64,000 nucleotides of DNA from Artocarpus heterophyllus (Eukaryota; Streptophyta; Magnoliopsida; Rosales; Moraceae), in NCBI GenBank assembly GCA_025403435.1, contig JAJQZP010000038.1:436517-500516 (forward strand), given 5' to 3'. The translations under genes were made by a program, and so were the position numbers. This document shows, piece by piece, positions 22,546-33,979 of the stretch. How positions within the stretch are numbered: position 1 is the first letter of the stretch; every line of letters starts with the position of its first letter. Below the pieces are notes generated by a model. The model was not told the origin of the DNA and searched no databases. It saw only the letters and a program-made list of their open reading frames with translations.

Positions 22546-23012
22546 TGTTAGAACAAAATTGTGATGAAAACCATCATTACCCAAGATCGTTCATGTCAAA
22601 TCATCAAGAATATTAATAAGATACAGAAGCTAACCTGAATCCATGGATTGAATGTGATTCTTGAGTCTGTAGGTTGAGGATCTTCCAAGTCTGGTACGTA
22701 AATCCTCCTTTTCAGAATGCTTTGTAATTTCCCTGTAGATGGGGAACAGAAAAATAATGTATGTTCTGACTTGGGGACCACAACCCCTTTATATAATTGC
22801 TAAACCCTATCAATTATCCTTAATTACTAATTTAGCCCATCATAAAATTAGTAATTATATTTTTGGTCTCTACACATAGGAGGCCCACACTTAATGATGC
22901 ATTAAAAGCCCAAAACCCAAATTGATCACTTTTAATTGGGCAACCTTATCTGATAGCTTTTAATTCACGTTTATTAAATATATTAGCCTATATATTGGAT
23001 TTTGATCCAACA
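22546..23012 (-). repeat. 3' LTR of the copia element
   Basis: On the plus strand it starts TGTTAGAAC and ends GATCCAACA. The reverse complement of the bases just after it, CAAGTGGGAGAT, is the polypurine tract. Confidence 0.95.
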
Positions 23013-23441
23013 ATCTCCCACTTGGGCTATATATATAAAACTTTATAAATGTGAATTATACCTTATGAGCTCATGAATTTTGCTATCAAAACCTTATGCA
23101 CCTCAACAATCTTGTCCATTAACCATGTCAATATAGGACCAAAGCGACCTTCGTTACATATGTCGTAACTAGACCCATCAATGATCACATATACTAATAC
23201 AACTAATGACATGATCAAGCATGGATGTGTAGCATGGAAATTTCATGCAATGTGATCATAACATGCCTATTTTCAACTGGTCCACCTTAATACCTTAGTG
23301 AGATCAAACCATACTAAAATTAGAGTGTGAATAAACTGAAACTTTATTTCTGCAGAAAATAACCTTAAAATATCCATGAACTAAAATAACAAAAAATGTC
23401 TGTATCATAAGAGCATTTAAAATTACAAACTCCCACTAAAA

Positions 23442-24094
23442 CTAAATATCCTGAAATGATATGACACCCATACGAGCAGTGTACTCATGAAACATTTTGG
23501 GTGGCAATCCTTTAGTAAGCGGATCCGCAATCATGGAGTTTGTGCCGATGTGCGCTATAGACAACTGTCCACTCTGAACTCTTTCTTTCACAACTAGGAA
23601 CTTGATCTCTATATGCTTTGACTTCGTCAAGCTCCTGTTGTTGTTGGAATACAAAACTGCTGACTTATTGTCACAAAATAACTTGAGTGGTCTTTGAATA
23701 CTATCCACTATGCGCAGCCCCGTGACAAAATTTCGCAGCCATATTTATGATTGGACGCCTCATAACACGCTATGAACTCTGCCGCCATTGTAGAAGATGC
23801 TATAAGAGACTGTTTAGCACTCTTCCAAGAGACAACACCTCCAGCCATAAGGTAGACATAGCCCGATGTAGATTTCATACTATCTTAGCATCCAACATAA
23901 CCGGAGTCAGTATACCCAATGATCTCAAGCTGTTCTGACCTCCGATACGTGAGCATATAATCATTTGTTCTCTGTAAATACCTCAAGACTCGTTTGGCTG
24001 CTACCCAGTGATCCTTTCCAGGATTGCTTAAGTACCTACCCAACATCCCTGTAATGTACGTAATATCTGGACGAGTACAAACCTGAGCATACAT
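23442..24094 (-). pseudogene. copia RNase H region
   Basis: Minus-strand blocks carry CTRPDITYITGMLGRYLSNP and KRVLRYLQRTNDYMLTY (the RT/RNase H connection), the RNase H segment LKLFCDNKSAVLYSNN, then KSKHIEIKFLVVKERV and DPLTKGLPPKMFHEY. These are the usual C-terminal copia motifs. The frame is broken between the two blocks (around 23710-23885). The element-encoded enzyme would remove template RNA during reverse transcription. Confidence 0.88.
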
Positions 24095-24259
24095 TAGACT
24101 CCCTACTGCTTACGCATAAGGAATCTTCTGCATTTTCTTAATCTCAAAATCATTCTTAGGGCACTGATTGAGACTAAACTTGTCTCCCTTAGCCACAGGG
24201 GTATCACCTGGTTTACAATCCTGCATGCCATATCTCTTAAGAATCTTTTCGATATAGCC

Positions 24260-24958
24260 CTATTGTGATAATCCTAAAATACCCTGAGAGCGATCCCGGT
24301 GTATTTGTATACCCAACACAAAAGAGGCGTCACCAAGATCCCTCATCTCAAATTTCTTTGATAGAAATCTCTTGATTTCGTGCAATAAGCCCATATCGTT
24401 GCTGGTAAGCAAAATGTCATCGACATATAAAATCAGGAAAATATACTTACTCCCACTGAACTTGTGGTATATACAATCATCGACCAAATTCATCTCAAAA
24501 CCGAATGAGATGATAACCTGATGAAATTTGTAATACCACTGACGAGAAGCTTGCTTAAGCCCATGGATGGATTTCTTTAATTTGCAAACCATCTTCTTTG
24601 CATCTCCCGATACAAAGTTTTCCTGTTGCAACATATAGATTGTTTCATCAATGTCACCATTGAGAAATGTAGTCTTAACATGGATCTGATATAGCTCAAG
24701 ATCAAAATGAGCCACTAATACCATTATAATCCTAAAAGAGTCTTTCAAAGAAACTGGAGAGAAAGTCTCTTTATAATCAATGCCTTCTTTCTGTGTAAAG
24801 CCTTTTGCGACAAGACAAGCTTTATGCCTCTCCACATTGCCTTTCGAATCCCTCTTGGTCTTAAATATCCATTTGCAACCAATGGGTTTCGCACCTTCAG
24901 GCAATGAGACAAGATCCCAAACGTCATTGTCCTTCATAGACTTTATCTCTTCATTCAT
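24260..24958 (-). pseudogene. copia reverse transcriptase (RVT_2)
   Basis: An open block of 232 codons has the RVT_2 signatures: NDVWDLVSLPEGAKPIGCKW, YKETFSPVSLKDSFRI, LKKSIHGLKQASRQWYYKF and the catalytic ILYVDDILL. It is bounded by stops where intact relatives continue (upstream at 24976 and downstream near 24259). Confidence 0.92.
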
Positions 24959-25299
24959 GGCATCAATCCACTCTTAAGATCTAGAACTTTCTATGGCTTG
25001 ACGGAAGTTGATTGGATCATCTTCCACCATACCAATGTCATACTCATGTTCTTGGAGAAATACAATGTAATCATCTGACACCGCACTTCTCCTTTCTCTA
25101 GTGGATCTCCTTAATGGCATAAATTCTTGAGGTGGTTGAGTTTGTTCTTCTGGAACAATTTCTGGAATGGGAGGTTCTCCGACATTGTCTTGATTTGGGT
25201 ATACTTCTTGAACGATGTCAGGAGTAGGAACCTGATCAATGTCAATAACAACTATGAGAATATCAACATATTCCTCTTCAAAGACAAAGTTCCTTAACC

Positions 25300-25931
25300 T
25301 TACCTCCCCCGCAAACTCGACATCCTCAAAGAACCTGGCATTTCCCGTCTCAAATATTGATTTGGTCGTGGGATCATAAAACTTGTACCCCTGGATCTTT
25401 CAGAGTATCCAATAAAATAACAACTAACCGTCCTTGAGTCCAGTTTCTTTTCATTAGGCCTATAAGGCCTTGCCTCAGCTGGACATCCCCAAATATGCAA
25501 ATGCTTTATACTAGGCTTCTTGCCCTTCCAAAGTTCGTAAGAGGTTTTGGCAGTTACTTTAGTTGAAACCTTGTTAAGGATATACGCTGCAGTCTTAAGT
25601 GCTTCTCCCCATAGTGATTCTGGTAAGGCAGAATGAGAAATCATACTCCCCACCATATCCTTAAGCATTCTGTTTCGTCTTTTAGCAACACCATTCATAG
25701 TGGGCGAACCCGGCATAGTGTACTGTGGGACGATACCGCTTTCCTCTAGGAACTTAGCAAACGGTCCCGAACGTTGTTCACTTGAACCGTCATATCTACC
25801 ATAGTATTCACCACCACGGTCAGATCTGACGCTTTTAATTCTTTTGCTGAGTTGATTTTCAACTTCAGCCTTATAATTTTTGAACACATCCAGCGACTGT
25901 GACTTTTCATGAATGAGATATATGTAGCCAT
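25300..25931 (-). pseudogene. copia integrase core
   Basis: The minus-strand block contains [15 protein letters not shown] (second catalytic Asp), then [19 protein letters not shown], where the family has NGVAERRNR. The third catalytic Glu therefore appears changed to Lys. [16 protein letters not shown] and [20 protein letters not shown] follow. Frame breaks occur at both ends. The first part of the core, with the first Asp, is in decayed sequence near 25930-26160. Confidence 0.88.
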
Positions 25932-26190
25932 ATCTGAAAAAATCGTCTATGAACGTTATAAAATATTGTTGACCATTTCAAGAAGCCGTAGGGAATGACC
26001 CACAAATGTCTGTATGTATAAGTTCTAATACGTCCAAAGTCCTGTTGGCTTCAAATCTCCTTTTATTGGTTTGTTTCCCCTTAATACAGTTAACACAAAT
26101 ATCAAAATCTGTAAAGTCTAAGGGGTCGAGAATTTCATCTTACACAAGTTTCTCTATTCTTTTTCTGGAGGTATGACCCAATCTCTTGTG

Positions 26191-26871
26191 TCATAACGCA
26201 GCTGAATTCTCATTGGTTAATTTTCTCTTTATACCTTGTGTACTTAATTGCAAGGATTCATTAAATGAAGTAATTGTATCAAGTAAATAAAGATTATCAT
26301 AACCTGATAAATAACCATAACCAACTAATTTTGAATCATGAAACAAACTAAATTTTTCATTTCCAAATGAACAAGAATAACCAGATTTGTCCAAAGCTAA
26401 AATAGAAATCAAATTCCGTCTAAAAGACGGTACAATAAATGTTTCATCAAGATCCAAATAAAATCCAGTCTTTTACAATAATCTCAATTTTCCTATTGCT
26501 TCAACTTCAACTTTCTTGCCATCGCCCACGTAGATGTATCTTTCACCATTATTTGGCTTTCGGCATCTCAGGCATCCCTGCATAGACACACTAATGTGAG
26601 TGGTTGCACCAGAATCCATCCACCAAGTGTGTTCAGGTACCGAAGTTAAATTAACCTCAGAACAAACCAAATTGAGAAGCATACCTTTTCTGGCACGCCA
26701 AGGGTGATAATTGGTGCAATGCTTCTTTTTATGTCCTGCAGCACCATAGAAGAAACAACCCATACCTTCCAGATCAACCGGTCTCTTTTGTTGCTTCTTG
26801 TGAGGTGCCGTAACTGCAGCTTCCTTATCCTTCTTCCTTTTCTTCCCTTTGTCCTTGGAAGTATTAGCCAA
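26191..26871 (-). pseudogene. copia zinc knuckle, protease and GAG-pre-integrase region
   Basis: Minus-strand reading gives MGCFFYGAAGHKKKHC, a CCHC knuckle whose second Cys is Tyr, then the aspartic protease WWMDSGATTHIS. After a stop near 26472 comes the GAG-pre-integrase segment NETFIVPSFRRNLISILALD-like, with SGYSCSF and LYLLDTI. Order and spacing are normal for copia elements. Confidence 0.88.
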
Positions 26872-26892
26872 GTGAGCACTTTCTGTCTTTTC

Positions 26893-27531
26893 TTACTTCA
26901 ACCTTTCATCTTCTTGCACACAATATGAGATGAGCTCATTAAGAGACCAAATCTCCTTTTGGCAGTTATAGCTCACCTTAAACTGATTGAAGTGTGCAGG
27001 AAGAGATATAAGAACTAAATGCATTAGCAAGTCCTCAGAAAGGTCAAGCTTAAGTGCTCTTAATTTTGAAGCAAGATGAGACATTTTCATGATGTACTCC
27101 CTAATGTTCCCCTTACCTTTGTATCTCATTGAGATGAGGTTTGCCAAAAGTATACTTGTTTCAGCCTTTTCATTTTTGGCAAATCTCTTCTCAATGTCCT
27201 CAAGGAACTCTTTGGCTATCTTTATCGTTTTCGATATAGTGCCCCTGAATGCTTTTGGAATGGCCTTCTTCATGATCATCATACACATACGATTTGACTT
27301 CTCCCACCTTTCCATGTCCCTCTTTTGATCAGAGAAACTTTTATCTGTAAGAGGTGCAGGAGAAGGAACCCTTAACGCAAGGTCGAGATCTATGACTCCG
27401 AGAACTATTAGGAGGTTCTCTTGCCATGATTTGAAGTTGTCACCGTTCAGCATAGGAATTGAATTGATGTTGGCAGTAATATTAGAGGCTGAATTAGTAG
27501 CTGAAACAGAGAACAAAACAAACAAACCCAA
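26893..27531 (-). pseudogene. copia gag (UBN2-type capsid domain)
   Basis: This 212-codon block has the typical start MLNGDNFKSWQENLLIVLG, DLALR, then RFAKNEKAETSILLANLISM, MRYKGKGNIREYI and LSEDLLMHLVLISLPAHFNQF. It ends at a stop at the junction with the zinc-knuckle block. It would form the particle shell. Confidence 0.9.
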
Positions 27532-29038
27532 AACAAGCTCACATAAGAATCCATAATGGCAATAATAAATCCAAATAAAGGTAACCCCATCTCAAGATAT
27601 CGAGCACTCCATTAATATTTGGTCTTTGGACAAAAGTATTAACTTGTAAGTGATATCTTGGTGTAGTAATCAAACACTGATAATAAGAACATATCAAACA
27701 ATAAATCTTCCTTTGGGTCGATTTATTGTTCACATGTAAAACCAAATAATCATCACGTGTTTATCACCACAGGTGTACATGCAATTTTGTCAAATATTGT
27801 CTTCCTTTGGGCTGGTCAATATTCACATAAGTTGCATGAACACAACCGTTTATATTTTAAAATAAGTTAATTTTCACAAGAGAGGCTACTTTGGTGACAT
27901 CTTGCTTTAATTAATTTATCTCAAAAAATATATAAAATATAAATATTTGAATTTAAAATTGCACTAACAAAGACCAAAATTAAAATAAAAAAATAAAAAA
28001 TTTTGGTCAAATTCAACATGGTCAAAGTCAACAATTAAAGTCAACTGCTCAATGTCAACTATTAACTGGGCCGGGTAGACCGGGTAGGGCAAAACCCAGA
28101 TCCTAAAACCACCCTCTTTTATTTTCTTCATGTCATGGGCTCATATTAGTTTTCCTCTCACAGGCTCAATTAAGCCTGTGTATTATTTTTATTTATTTAT
28201 TATTAGTTATGGACCAAAGCCCATAACACCTGACAACCCCAGACACTTTTCCTTCTTCTTCTCCGCAGTAGTTGCCCTTTTTTTTTTTTTTTTTTAGTAG
28301 CCACGTGCTGCATCAACACTGAAAGAATAATAATAAAGAAGAAACCTGTACATGCCTTATTGCCTGACAACAAGAGAAGACATAAGTTCCGTTGTTTCGA
28401 GTATTTAGACGAAGGTATAAATTTTTATAAGAGAAAATATTGTAGTAAAATAATTTAAATCGTGATTTAACTAAAAAAAATACTCAAACTAAACACAAAA
28501 CACAAAAAATCATGCATATACATATACATATTATATATAAAACGAATCCTGGAAAAACGTAAGCATTAATGACCACGTGTTTGCTTTTCATCATTTTCAA
28601 TAAGATGAGATGCAAACATATACTTATGTGAACGAAATTCCTTCTTCTTTTTTTCTTTCTCTTTTCGGCAGCCTGAGCCGTATAACAGACAAGAGAAAAA
28701 AAAAAAGGTAGAACTTTCTTCAAAACTGAATACAGCGAAACAATTTCATTCACATAGAAAATCGAATCCTGAATTTTTTTTTCTTCACTTTTCGGCAAAC
28801 ATGCCGTATATTGCAATCAAAGGAAAAAAAAAAAAAAATCTTTCAACCTTTAACCGAATTGAACTTTATACGTACATATATATATATATTCATACAATAA
28901 TGTATTCAACCAAAAATTTCTTTAAACAATTGTTCCTAAATTTAATAATTTTAAAGAAACTATATATTGTTAAATTTAAGGATTATTTATGAGAATTACA
29001 TCTAGACAATTTTGATTCCCAATGATTCAACATGAAGA

Positions 29039-29054
29039 GGCTCTAGATACCACT
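29039..29054 (-). other. Primer-binding site of the copia element
   Basis: Two bases inside the 5' LTR edge the minus strand reads TGGTATCTAGAGCC. Compared with the usual TGGTATCAGAGC it has one extra T after TGGTATC. The same form occurs in the fold-back copy at 8666-8678, so it is a family feature. Confidence 0.75.
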
Positions 29055-29515
29055 TGTTAGAACAAAATTATGATGAAAACCATCATCACCCAGGATCGTT
29101 CATGTCAAATCATTAAGAATATTAATAAGATGCGGAAGCTAACCTGAATCCATAGATTGAATGTGAATCTTGAGTCTGTAGGTTGAGGATCTTCCAAGTC
29201 TGGTACGTAAATCCTCCTTTTCGCTCTGTAATTTCTCTGTAGATGAGGAACAGAAAAATAATGTATGTTTTGACTTGGGACCACAACCCTTTTACATAAT
29301 TGCTAAACCTTAGCAATTATCCTTAATTACCAATTTAACCCATCATAAAATTAGTAATTATATTTTTGGTCTCTACACATAGGAGGCTCACACTTAATGA
29401 TGCATTAAAAGCCCAAAACCTAAATTGATCACTTTTAATTGGACAACCTTATCTGATAGCCTTTAATTCACGTTTATTAAACATATTAGCCCATATATTG
29501 GATTTTGATCCAACA
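29055..29515 (-). repeat. 5' LTR of the copia element
   Basis: The partner of 22546-23012, 461 bp. On the element strand it starts TGTTGGATC and ends TTCTAACA. Confidence 0.95.
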
Positions 29516-29877
29516 TAAAATTCTCACGTGCTACCGTATAAAGCAAAAGAAAGTTACAATGTAAAACTCTCAAATGCTCGAATAAATTTGTACTAATTTT
29601 TTATTTAAATTGCGTTGCCAAACCCCCCTCTTACAACCCTTAATTCTTCATTTGATCTTTAATTTTTGTACATCGTTTAATTCTTTTTAACGTTTAAAAA
29701 CATACAATAGCAATACCCTACAATAGAATTCCAATTTTCCCGGGACTTTGTTGACTTCATTGGCTGTAATGGGCTTGGTCAAAATACTTATGTGACGACT
29801 ATATTTTCACTGTTTTTTTTTTAATTTTGACCGTTCATGATTCAACTTGTTATGATCATAGTATATATATACTATAC

Positions 29878-30086
29878 CTGTCGTTGAGGTGTAAAAAGAC
29901 GGAGAAGGGAAGGAGAATGATAGAAGAAAGGGCATGAACGTAAACAACAAAGACGAAAGGGCTCATCCCATTGGTCAGAACCGTCTTTGCCCAAATGGTT
30001 AAAGCTATGGTGCAACCTTCCATTGTCACCATCGCCACAAATGGCACCACCTCCCACACCTTTCCCTCAATATTCACCCACATCAT
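29878..30086 (-). pseudogene. Orphan first exon of a UMAMIT36-like gene (duplicate copy)
   Basis: The minus-strand tandem ATGs at 30086 and 30083 open MMWVNIEGKVWEVVPFVAMV, followed by ALTIWAKTVLTNGMSPFVF and ALSSIILLPFSVFLHLND, ending at a GACAG|GTATAG donor (exon end 29878). It differs from the copy at 19945-20146 by only a few residues (for example MERC/MEGC, STILL/SIILL). No second or later exon follows on the minus strand. The DNA after the donor (29877 down to 29629) instead matches sequence near 37480-37600, so the duplicated unit carried only exon 1 and its upstream region. It still has start codon, splice donor and upstream DNA, so it could be transcribed, but it cannot give a transporter. 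Confidence 0.85.
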
Positions 30087-30999
30087 CTTGCTTCTCTCTC
30101 TTCCTCCCAAAAAATCAAAACTATATATTTTGCTCTATATATATATATATATATATGTATGTTATATATGCAGATTATATGTGTTCTATATCCCAAGTTT
30201 CTCAACCAGACAAAAATTACTTAGAAGAAGAGAGAAACTAGTTAAACATGCATATATATTTCTCTCTCTAGATCTGCATAAGTCTATATATCTCATCTCA
30301 TGTCGCTGTCCCTTTATTTATATTGGAGCAAATTGATCAAGAGGCCTAGCTAGTAGTATATCCTTACCATTCTGACCTAATGAATGGTAGGCCAAGCTAT
30401 ATTATATTCAAAAATAGTTAATAAACGCTTATCCTTTCTAAAAAAAAGTAAACGACTAAATAAACGTTTTTGAAATTAAATAAATAAACGTTTGTCCTAT
30501 ATATGGCTTCGTTTGGTAACATCATTTTAATTATATAATTCAAATTGCTACAGTCTAAAGCTCTCGTATACTGCATTGTAAAGTAAAAATAAACTACAGT
30601 ATAAAACTTTCACATGTTATAATAAATTTTGTTCTAATTTACTGTCGTGTTGCGAAACACACTCATATGTGTGTGTTTATATATATTGAAATGAACGTTT
30701 GTCCTGTGTAATATGCGGAACAAGTAATACAAATCATGTCGCCCAATTCCTTGTATGATATAAACTGGTTGTTCAAGCACGGGGAGCTTAATTAGCAGAA
30801 TGAAAACGATTTGGATATGGACCATATGGTATAGATACTAATTGCATAGTGATTGTGTGATTTTTCTGTGTGTATTTAAGTTTCAGATTTAACAAAACGA
30901 AAGAAATAATATGGTAGTAACGCACAAAAAAAAAAAAAGAATAGGTAAAAATGCTAATAGTGCATCTTCTTTCATTTTAGGGTTTTTAATACTAATGAT
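30087..30999. other. Duplicate-copy upstream DNA and a TGCTACAG-type repeat
   Basis: Up to about 30355 it matches 20150-20395 (upstream region of exon 1). From there to about 32265 the two copies differ: the first copy has only ~170 bp. A MITE-like repeat with CTTCGTTTGG at the left and GTTGCGAAACAC at the right spans about 30507-30663. Confidence 0.6.
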
Positions 31000-31411
31000 C
31001 CTTGAATTTTCTCTTTAAACTTTAAAAATCACCACTTTATTATCTTAAATTTTCAAATCTCTTCACTTTATAGCTTGATAAACCCACGTGAGGCACATGT
31101 GGAGGTCGTTGAAACTACTTGATGATGCCCTTCCCATCTTATCGTAGCAAAACTCTAAATTGGAAATCTCTATATTTTTTTTCTCAACTTTCTAAATAAG
31201 AGTGCAAATTATAAGTCTGACTTAAGGTTGATAAAATTTCAATTTTGCCTTTACAAACCATCCACATGCGGCTCACGTGGGTCTATTTCTATCACTTTTG
31301 ATAGAAAATTGGAGAGAGAGAGAAAAGTGAGAAAATATGAAAGTTTAAGATAGTAGAGTGATGAATTTTAAAGTTTAGAAAATAAATTAGAGTAGATCTT
31401 AAAATTCAAGG
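31000..31411. repeat. Imperfect inverted repeat (fold-back), arms of about 105-155 bp
   Basis: The left arm (31000-31105) and right arm (31258-31411) are reverse complements with mismatches and small gaps. Shared landmarks are CCTTGAATTTT, TAAACTTTAAAA, TATCTTAAA and CCCACGTGAG next to GCATGTGGA. The centre is about 150 bp. No coding capacity and no clear target duplication. Confidence 0.7.
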
Positions 31412-31697
31412 CTTGTCCTATTGATAACAGTTTATTTTATATATCTTGACGCATAAAATACACATAACACCTAAAAAAAAGGAAAGAGCAAAAGAGGTCC
31501 CTACATGTTTTCTTTGATGTACCTACTATCTATGTTATAGTACTGGTATAACATTATAAAAAAAAAAAAAAAAAAGGAACAGCACACGTGCACAAATAGA
31601 TTCATGCAAAATGTCTTCTAACTTCCTGCTTGCAAAAGGGTACGTTCGCGGCTTTCATGGACTAAGGAGGATTACTGGCTACTTTAAAACCCAAACC

Positions 31698-31967
31698 TTA
31701 AGGGCGGTTAGTTTGAGCATCAGGAGTAGGAGGAGCACCATGGACCACGAAGCGCCGAGGTGGCATGCGTGGGTTAGGCGTAGAGCGAGGATCTCTTCCG
31801 GTTTGCATCGATGACATCAAAGGAGCATCTTGTTGGACATGCTTTTGGTCTTCGTTGATCAGGACTCCAGCTGCCTCTATTGGACGCAAATTGACAAGAA
31901 CAAGAACAGCGGTAATATGCAGAAGCTTGTAAATTAGAATATGCCTCATTTTGTTAGACAAGTTCAT
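31698..31967 (-). CDS. Candidate small secreted peptide precursor, 89 aa
   Basis: The uninterrupted minus-strand frame starts at ATG 31967, with a second in-frame ATG at 31949, and stops with TAA at 31698-31700. Residues about 7-33 form a basic start and hydrophobic core (MRHILIYKLL, ITAVLVLVNL, then RPIEAA), a convincing signal peptide. An acidic or polar middle follows, then a Pro/Arg-rich C-terminus (RSTPNPRMPPRR, then HGAPPTPDAQTNRP). No Cys is present after the signal. The layout of signal peptide, variable pro-region and short Pro-rich C-terminal end after a dibasic site is that of plant post-translationally processed signalling peptides, but I do not recognise the family. A TATAAAAA box sits 139 bp before the ATG, at a sensible distance. 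The gene lies in DNA absent from the paralogous first copy of the duplication. Confidence 0.55.
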   Translation of the reverse strand: MNLSNKMRHILIYKLLHITAVLVLVNLRPIEAAGVLINEDQKHVQQDAPLMSSMQTGRDPRSTPNPRMPPRRFVVHGAPPTPDAQTNRP

Positions 31968-32105
31968 GCTAAATATGGCAAAATTAAGATATACGAAGTA
32001 AAAATGTATAAGAGAATAATAATAGTGAAGAAACTAATGGACTTGACAAAAGGGGTATAAAGTGAACGACAATATATTGAAGAAATGACGGAGGAGGTGT
32101 AGGGG

Positions 32106-32113
32106 TTTTTATA
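32106..32113 (-). promoter_or_regulatory. TATA box of the candidate peptide gene
   Basis: The minus strand reads GCTATAAAAACCCC. With transcription about 30 bp downstream, the 5' leader would be about 100-110 nt to the ATG at 31967. Confidence 0.5.
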
Positions 32114-32403
32114 GCATACCAAACCTTAATATTCGACGACTTCAACATCTTTATTTTTCATATTTTGGCATGACGTATGGAAATAGTATATGTGATTAGC
32201 TAGATTTTTGACCAAACAGTATCCCGGTATTTGCGTTTAGAACTTAAATGAACAAATTAGGCATGTAGGGTGTGACGTCTTGTAAAAGATCCTACTTTTT
32301 AAAATGAAAAAAAAAAAAATCAAATCGGTTTGTTTTTTTAGGTATGAATTGAAAATAAGAAGAAGAAAAACTGGGTGCATGCAAGTGCACCTCACTAGTT
32401 ATA

Positions 32404-32934
32404 GGTCCGTTTATTTCGAGAACTTTTTAAATTCTTTAGATTTAAATTTGAATTTAAGTATTAAGAATCATTTGAATATATGTTTGTTTTTCTCAAAATA
32501 TGAATCTTTTAAGTATTAATAATCCAAGTTTTTAGAGTTTTGACTAATTTTTAATACTTGGATATCCTGCTATAGTAAAAACAAAAATTCTCTCTCTTAT
32601 ATTTGAGGAAAAAATCATGACTTCTTTATTTGTTATCCAATTGAGATGATTCTTTTTTCATTGTGTTCCTAGTGAAGAGAGGAATAAATTAATATCCATA
32701 TTGCATATTTTTTAAGATCATTAATATTAAGATTTTATTAGATTTGTTGATAAATCAAAAACTATTTTCACTAACTCTCCAAACACAAATTTTAATTTTA
32801 TTTCATACTCAGATTAAAACTTAAATGCACATCCAAATATCAATTCGGATAACAATTCAAATTATTAACTCAAATCCTAATTCAAATCACACTAACTCAA
32901 ATCAAATCACTAATTCGAATCCATTTACCAAACG
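32404..32934. mobile_element. MITE-like insertion in the second duplicate copy
   Basis: The left edge GGTCCGTTTATTTCGAG and right edge CATTTACCAAACG form imperfect inverted ends. The first duplicate copy lacks it: CCTCACTATTTTATATTTTTGAG at about 20687-20709 runs straight through. The right half resembles the repeat at 42167-42883 in the intron of a UMAMIT gene (CGTTTGGTAAATGGATTC and AATTTGAATTA words). No coding capacity. Confidence 0.6.
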
Positions 32935-33979
32935 TATATTTTTGAGAGAACTCATCTCACTATTTAAAATTAGGGAAATCATATGGATGATAGGATACAA
33001 AGGCTTTTTTTTGGCTAACCACATCAATTAATTTATAAACAGTCTAATTTGTAAGTATCTACGTTAAACATTTACAACGTGCAATAAAGATTTGCTTTTA
33101 GTCATAGAAAATTAGATTGTTAAAAACTTAAGAGTGTTTGGGGAGTATGGTTAGAAGCGAAAATTTTGAACTAAAAACTATAGCATGTAAGGGCTTTACA
33201 CTGTAGCTTGTTTTTTAAATCACGATAGCATATAAGAGTTTTACACTGTAGCAATTAAAAATTTTGATTAAAACTGATTTTATCAAACACCCTTTTAATT
33301 TTATAGTTGAAATAACAGTACCTTTTGTTTTACAATAAGTTTCGTTTTTTTATTATTGCCATAGAGGTTTGTTTTTTAATTACTCAAGTGCGTTAGGATT
33401 TTTATGAGTGGGAAACAAAAAGAGTCGTTGCCGTGTTACTTTGAGAAATTTCTTAGCTAGCTATCTTTAAAGCTATATACATCACCCCCAAAACCAAAAA
33501 TGATTGTCTCAGCATTATCGTCCACCAACACTTCGGCATTGAATCAAAAAATAATTATTGGATTCTATCTGTAGCCCTCATATTTTCAAGGGTTAACACG
33601 ATGAGACCCATGTTCTGCCTCGGCCGGCCCTTCTAAAAGGTCGTGGGTCAAGTGGGAATCAAATTCACAAGTCACCATGCAGCATGACAGTAATCAACAC
33701 CCTTTTTGGTTTAATTAATAACGTTTCGTTTGGACTATGTTTTCTTTTGCTTTTGTAGTTGATGGCTTGCGTAACATCGTTGAAAACGTACAACTATAGA
33801 TGCTGAGGTTACCACCTAAGCACTTAATTGTTGATCTTAAGCACAGCTGGATGTGTGCGTGTGTGTGTGTGTGTGTATAGTTTTATGTCATGCCCGCTTC
33901 ACCTGGTCAGTACTATTCATTTCTAATTTGTTTGACTATTCATTATTCAACTTGTTCTTAGTCATTGACATGATATTAC

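Larger units (their letters stand above)
22546..29515 (-). mobile_element. Ty1/copia retrotransposon, full length, decayed
   Basis: The LTRs are 22546-23012 (467 bp) and 29055-29515 (461 bp), with TG...CA ends and a perfect 5-bp target duplication TAAAA (22541-22545 and 29516-29520). On the minus strand the order is gag, protease, integrase, RT, RNase H, the Ty1/copia order. The LTRs differ by roughly 20 substitutions and several small indels (about 4-5%), and the coding region has several stops and frame breaks, so this copy is older than the two gypsy elements and cannot transpose by itself. The fold-back unit at 8198-9198 is another member of the family. Confidence 0.97.
22503..29628. mobile_element. 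MITE-like element split by the copia insertion
   Basis: The left part 22503-22545 begins GGGCTTTGTTTGG. The right part 29521-29628 ends TTGCCAAACCCCCC, which gives imperfect terminal inverted repeats GGG(N)TTTGG. Joined, it is about 150 bp and matches the uninterrupted paralogous copy at 34740-34909. It contains the TACAGTATAAA and CTCTCA-TGCTAC words seen in several other short repeats of the window. No coding capacity. Confidence 0.65.
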
